This document shows positions 61,171 through 64,000 of a DNA stretch of 64,000 bases, one piece after another. Under the pieces are notes generated by a model. The model did no database searches and was not told the origin of the DNA. It worked only from the letters and a program-made list of their open reading frames with translations. The stretch covers positions 73,036,001 through 73,100,000 of the forward strand of contig OZ231126.1 in the NCBI GenBank assembly GCA_965153355.1, given 5' to 3'. The DNA comes from Flaccisagitta enflata (lineage: Eukaryota; Chaetognatha; Sagittoidea; Aphragmophora). A program made the position numbers and the translations under genes. Position 1 is the first letter of the stretch. Each line of letters starts with the position of its first letter.

Positions 61171-61990
61171 AAATAAGAGAGAAAGAAATGATATTAGATT
61201 CCGAAAATGAAAAGAGGTCCATGCTTTTTGACCTTCAACCTCGGCATGAGAAAGCAGCCATGAGGGGGGGGGGGATAGAGGGGGCAGCCAGGTGTGAACA
61301 AGATTCTCATCTGCATAAATGGGAGAGAAGATAGTCCAGTCCTGTTGTCCCGCCATTCAGAGAGAAGATGCCAAAAGAAGGAGATAGACGGAGGAAAATA
61401 CTTGAGTGGATTTTATTTGTCTGAATTTGGACTTGACGAAAAGTTAATAGTTAAATATGTATTTGCTTAAGATTAGCTTTACTACTCGACTCAATAAAAA
61501 AGCCGCACTTTCAAAAGGCAAATTGTCACAATGAATTTCAAAATAATTGATTAAAATCTTAGACCATTAGAAAGCTCTTTAAGAGATCTTTCATTTGGCT
61601 CCAATCTGGTAATTCTAGCTTTATTCATTTAGAAATGGTATAAAAATGAGTAAAAACAATGCCATTATCATTTTGCAATCCCTTTGAAAAATGATCATTT
61701 TTACAAATTAGAAGATAGCTTTGACAAGCTCTAGCTCCTAAACCGTTTGAGATACAAATCTGGGATAGGTCTAGAATGAAAGAATATTTGAAAATCTTTA
61801 AAATCACTTCAACAGAAAAATGTTCAAATAATTTCTCTTTCTCATCCATCAACTCAAAATAGGGTGCGGCTTTTTTTTTTTTAGTCGAGTATGGTCAAAG
61901 GAACGAAACTCAACCAAATTTCAACAGGGGGTACTAATTGGGGATAGTATGAATAAGGGTGATAACATGTTACATGTTTGAGCTGATCTT
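61171..61990. other. Unassigned sequence
   Basis: AGCCGCAC at 61501 and GTGCGGCT at about 61864, with ACTCGACT/AGTCGAGT nearby, suggest the ends of a 370-bp inverted-repeat element. No coding signal. Confidence 0.45.
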
Positions 61991-62017
61991 GTGATAAGTG
62001 AAACAATATCCCTCACT

Positions 62018-62105
62018 ACAGCGACAGAGAAACAGAGACAGAGACAGAAAGACAAAGACACAGAGGCAGAGACAGAAAGACAAAGACACAGAGGCAGACA
62101 GAAAT
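62018..62105 (+). repeat. (GACAGA)n microsatellite
   Basis: A 30-bp GACAGAAAGACAAAGACACA plus GAGGCA block is duplicated. Confidence 0.93.
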
Positions 62106-62298
62106 ATCTAAAGAAAGAATGTAATTCAACTTTTTTTTTTTTTTTTTTTTTTTGGCTTTTGGTTCATTATTTCATCAACGACAAAAACGGCGCCTTTGTT
62201 GCTGCTGTAGCCGCCAGTGCAGTTATTGCTGCTGCTGCTGCTGCTGTCGCTACTGCTGCTGCCGTTGGCAGGGCTAATATCGCAGTTGAAGGCTACTC

Positions 62299-62308
62299 AT
62301 CGTCGTCG

Positions 62309-62362
<54 letters not shown>
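62299..62362 (+). repeat. (GTC)n microsatellite
   Basis: About 21 GTC triplets after a GCT-rich stretch. Confidence 0.96.
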
Positions 62363-62364
<2 letters not shown>

Positions 62365-62657
62365 TCCGCCACAAAATAATTTGTGCCTCGTCAGCAGATT
62401 CAGCCAATGAACAACAGAATCATATCTTTCATAATTCGAAGCCAGTAAAATGTACCACCACGATTACATCGTCCGGACCCATCCCATCATCTGACATTCT
62501 ATCAAACAAAAACTAAGCTATGGAGACTAGAAAAGTGTCCATATTACTGCCATGCTGACACAGAAGCAAGACATACTGTCTGTCATTGTAACTCATCAGA
62601 GAAAATTGAATCAGAGAAAATTGAATGTTGTAAAAGTTATTAAGACTTTTTGAGAGA

Positions 62658-62808
62658 CAAGGCCGTATACACGAACCCCCAGTCTTGGACGGGTGGGCAG
62701 GGGCAGTAGAGCGAATGACCGCTGACAGTTTGTGAATGTCATCCACGGACAGATGGACAGACAGACAGTCCGACATTGCAAGTTCTCGAGTTGCGTGTCC
62801 GCGACTGA
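62658..62808 (+). mobile_element. HLE-1 copy
   Basis: CAAGGCCGTATACACG, AGTCTTGGACGGGTGGGCA, GGGGCAG, GGACAGATGGACAGACAGAC, AGTTGCGTGTCCGCGACT and an A-rich end. Confidence 0.75.
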
Positions 62809-62842
62809 AAATAACTTCAGGAATTAAAAAAGAAACAAAAAA

Positions 62843-63035
62843 ACAAGGCCGGATATACGGCTGCCCAAGTCGCGTGGGGGTGGGCAGCGGCAATGATTAA
62901 AAAAGATTAAGCAAGCACTTTTTCTCAGAAGAAGTGATGCAAAATAGTCCATAAACGCCGAAAGAGCTAAGTGTTACAGACGCGTCGACGGGCCCACCAA
63001 CCGACCGACCGATAAACCAAGTGTACGCGATGAAA
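62843..63035 (+). mobile_element. HLE-1 copy with damaged 3' end
   Basis: CAAGGCCGGATATACGGC, AAGTCGCGTGGGGGTGGGCA, GCGGCAATGATT, AAGTGTTAC, a short CGACCGACCGA core, then AAGTGTACGCGATGAAAA in place of the hairpin. Confidence 0.75.
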
Positions 63036-63282
63036 ATCTCCCAGCTTTGGTTATTATGAAAACTTGAGTTGCGTTGGACGTAATGATTAATGTGTTGCAT
63101 CGGTTGAATGTAGGCATCTGTGGTCCCTCTCAACGTGTGTAGCATCATTTAAAAGTACGATTGCCAAACGAAAAGTACCATTGCGGAACAAGTAAATGGA
63201 CACTTAGAAACGAATATAGCGACTCTTAACTCTTGAAGGTTGTTTATCATTTCGCCGATATCTATATCTATATGATAGGCGT

Positions 63283-63396
63283 AGGGATGTGGAAGCGATC
63301 GACCGCCTCCGTTTTGATGGGTGAGATAGTTTTCGAACAAGGAGGCGGATGTGGAAGCGGTGGAAGCGGTATGAAAATCGATGCTTCCACATCCCT
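63283..63396. repeat. Inverted repeat with GGAAGCGG interior
   Basis: AGGGATGTGGAAGCGATCGA pairs with TCGATGCTTCCACATCCCT with one bulge. Between them GGAGGCGGATGTGGAAGCGG has slipped partial copies of the arm. Confidence 0.7.
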
Positions 63397-63484
63397 GGAT
63401 AGGAAGCGAGGATTCCACGAGCGCAACGGCACAGTTGTTAAATATGGCATCACTATTTAAGTATGGAAATCTCGATCGTTTGGA

Positions 63485-63513
63485 AAAAAGTCGAAGAATA
63501 CCTTCGGCTTTTT
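63485..63513. repeat. 12-bp hairpin, relative of 29545-29574
   Basis: AAAAAGTCGAAG, loop AATAC, CTTCGGCTTTTT (one G-T pair). Confidence 0.75.
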
Positions 63514-63576
63514 GAGACCTACGGCGGAAATCGATTTTTCCTTTTTCTTATGAGTGGTTTTGGGAAGTTCATTGTC

Positions 63577-63599
63577 TGTCCATTGTCTGTCTGTCTCTG

Positions 63600-63682
<83 letters not shown>
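63577..63682 (+). repeat. (GTCT)n, (CTGTCT)n and (TC)n microsatellite
   Basis: Short GTCT run, TCTCTG hexamers, then about 31 TC units. Confidence 0.97.
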
Positions 63683-63685
<3 letters not shown>

Positions 63686-64000
63686 AGAAGATCACCCTCT
63701 TGGGGAGTGAAAAGATAATGCGATCTGTCCTGGCCAGAAAATGATATTTCATGATGCGCCTCTCAACAGTATATCAAAATATGGGTGTGCCAATATGGCT
63801 GTTCCCGTCATGTGGACTGGTGTTGCCCAAATGGGCCCAAATTGTTTGTTCAAATTTGCTTTTGGTGGATTACATTTGATAAGTGGATTATTTGAAACTT
63901 GACATCGTCAAAAAGAAGCAAAAGATTAACAAAAAATTTTCAAAAAATGCTGAAATGCCCTTAGGATTAGGTTAATCTTCGGCTTTCAGTCTAATGTTAC
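63683..64000. other. Unassigned sequence at window end
   Basis: No supported feature. Confidence 0.5.

Noticed and set aside
61991-62516. Serine-rich or alanine/valine-rich frame as a secreted protein
   Set aside because: Based on GCT and GTC triplet repeats; no conserved segment.

Overview
This is repeat-dominated DNA from a eukaryote, most likely an invertebrate animal. The support is two APE/RT-type non-LTR retrotransposons of animal type, a retrotransposon gag with CCHC knuckles, many cut-and-paste relics, and very dense microsatellites and minisatellites. I cannot name the species. I found no intact host gene, tRNA, rRNA or CRISPR. Most long open frames are translations of simple repeats.

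Layout. 0-5 kb: microsatellites, three short dispersed elements, and a 9-bp AGATTGGCC minisatellite in three larger tandem units. 5.3-6.5 kb: a gag-like ORF without pol. 7.6-12.5 kb: minisatellites of about 7, 20 and 17 bp. 13.6-14.2 kb: a promoter/poly(A) module resembling an LTR. 15.2-19.0 kb: short dispersed elements and a head-to-tail cluster of four minisatellite-cored elements. 19.8-23.7 kb: a nearly complete LINE on the minus strand, broken by one frameshift. 24-28.5 kb: long ATCC, TTG, GTCT and TC arrays. 28.7-32.5 kb: a group of palindromic MITEs. 32.8-36.3 kb: a 3.5-kb foldback with a foreign insertion in one arm. 39.85-40.57 kb: a CA array of about 700 bp. 44.2-45.9 kb: direct and inverted repeats. 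46.1-50.0 kb: a second, decayed LINE split by two different elements. 51.2-52.5 kb: a Tc1/mariner-like MITE. 56.3-57.0 kb: a 25-bp CACGTG minisatellite. The rest is mainly GAAA/TC/GA arrays with further short elements.

Two families dominate. I call them HLE-1 and HLE-2 (Helitron-like element 1 and 2; my names). HLE-1 has about 20 copies. It starts with CAAGGCC, carries a subterminal repeat such as AGTCGCGTGC next to GGGTGGGCAGGGG, a GTCN microsatellite core, and a terminal hairpin ending in GACTAAAA. This architecture (subterminal inverted repeats, GTC-type microsatellite core, 3' stem-loop, no clear target duplication) is that of non-autonomous Helentrons (DINE-1/HINE). HLE-2 has six good copies. 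It has long inverted arms starting GGGCAGCGGCCCC, a core of roughly 20-bp minisatellite units, and a tail ending in a short hairpin plus GACTA.

The most interesting signal is that in both families the paired arms differ between copies but remain complementary within each copy. In four HLE-1 copies the core-side interior is, or contains, a long array of 10-11 bp units. Nested insertions (HLE-1 in a LINE, another MITE in the same LINE, HLE-2 in a foldback arm, a TTAA-flanked MITE in an HLE-1 array) give internal evidence of mobility and approximate element ends.
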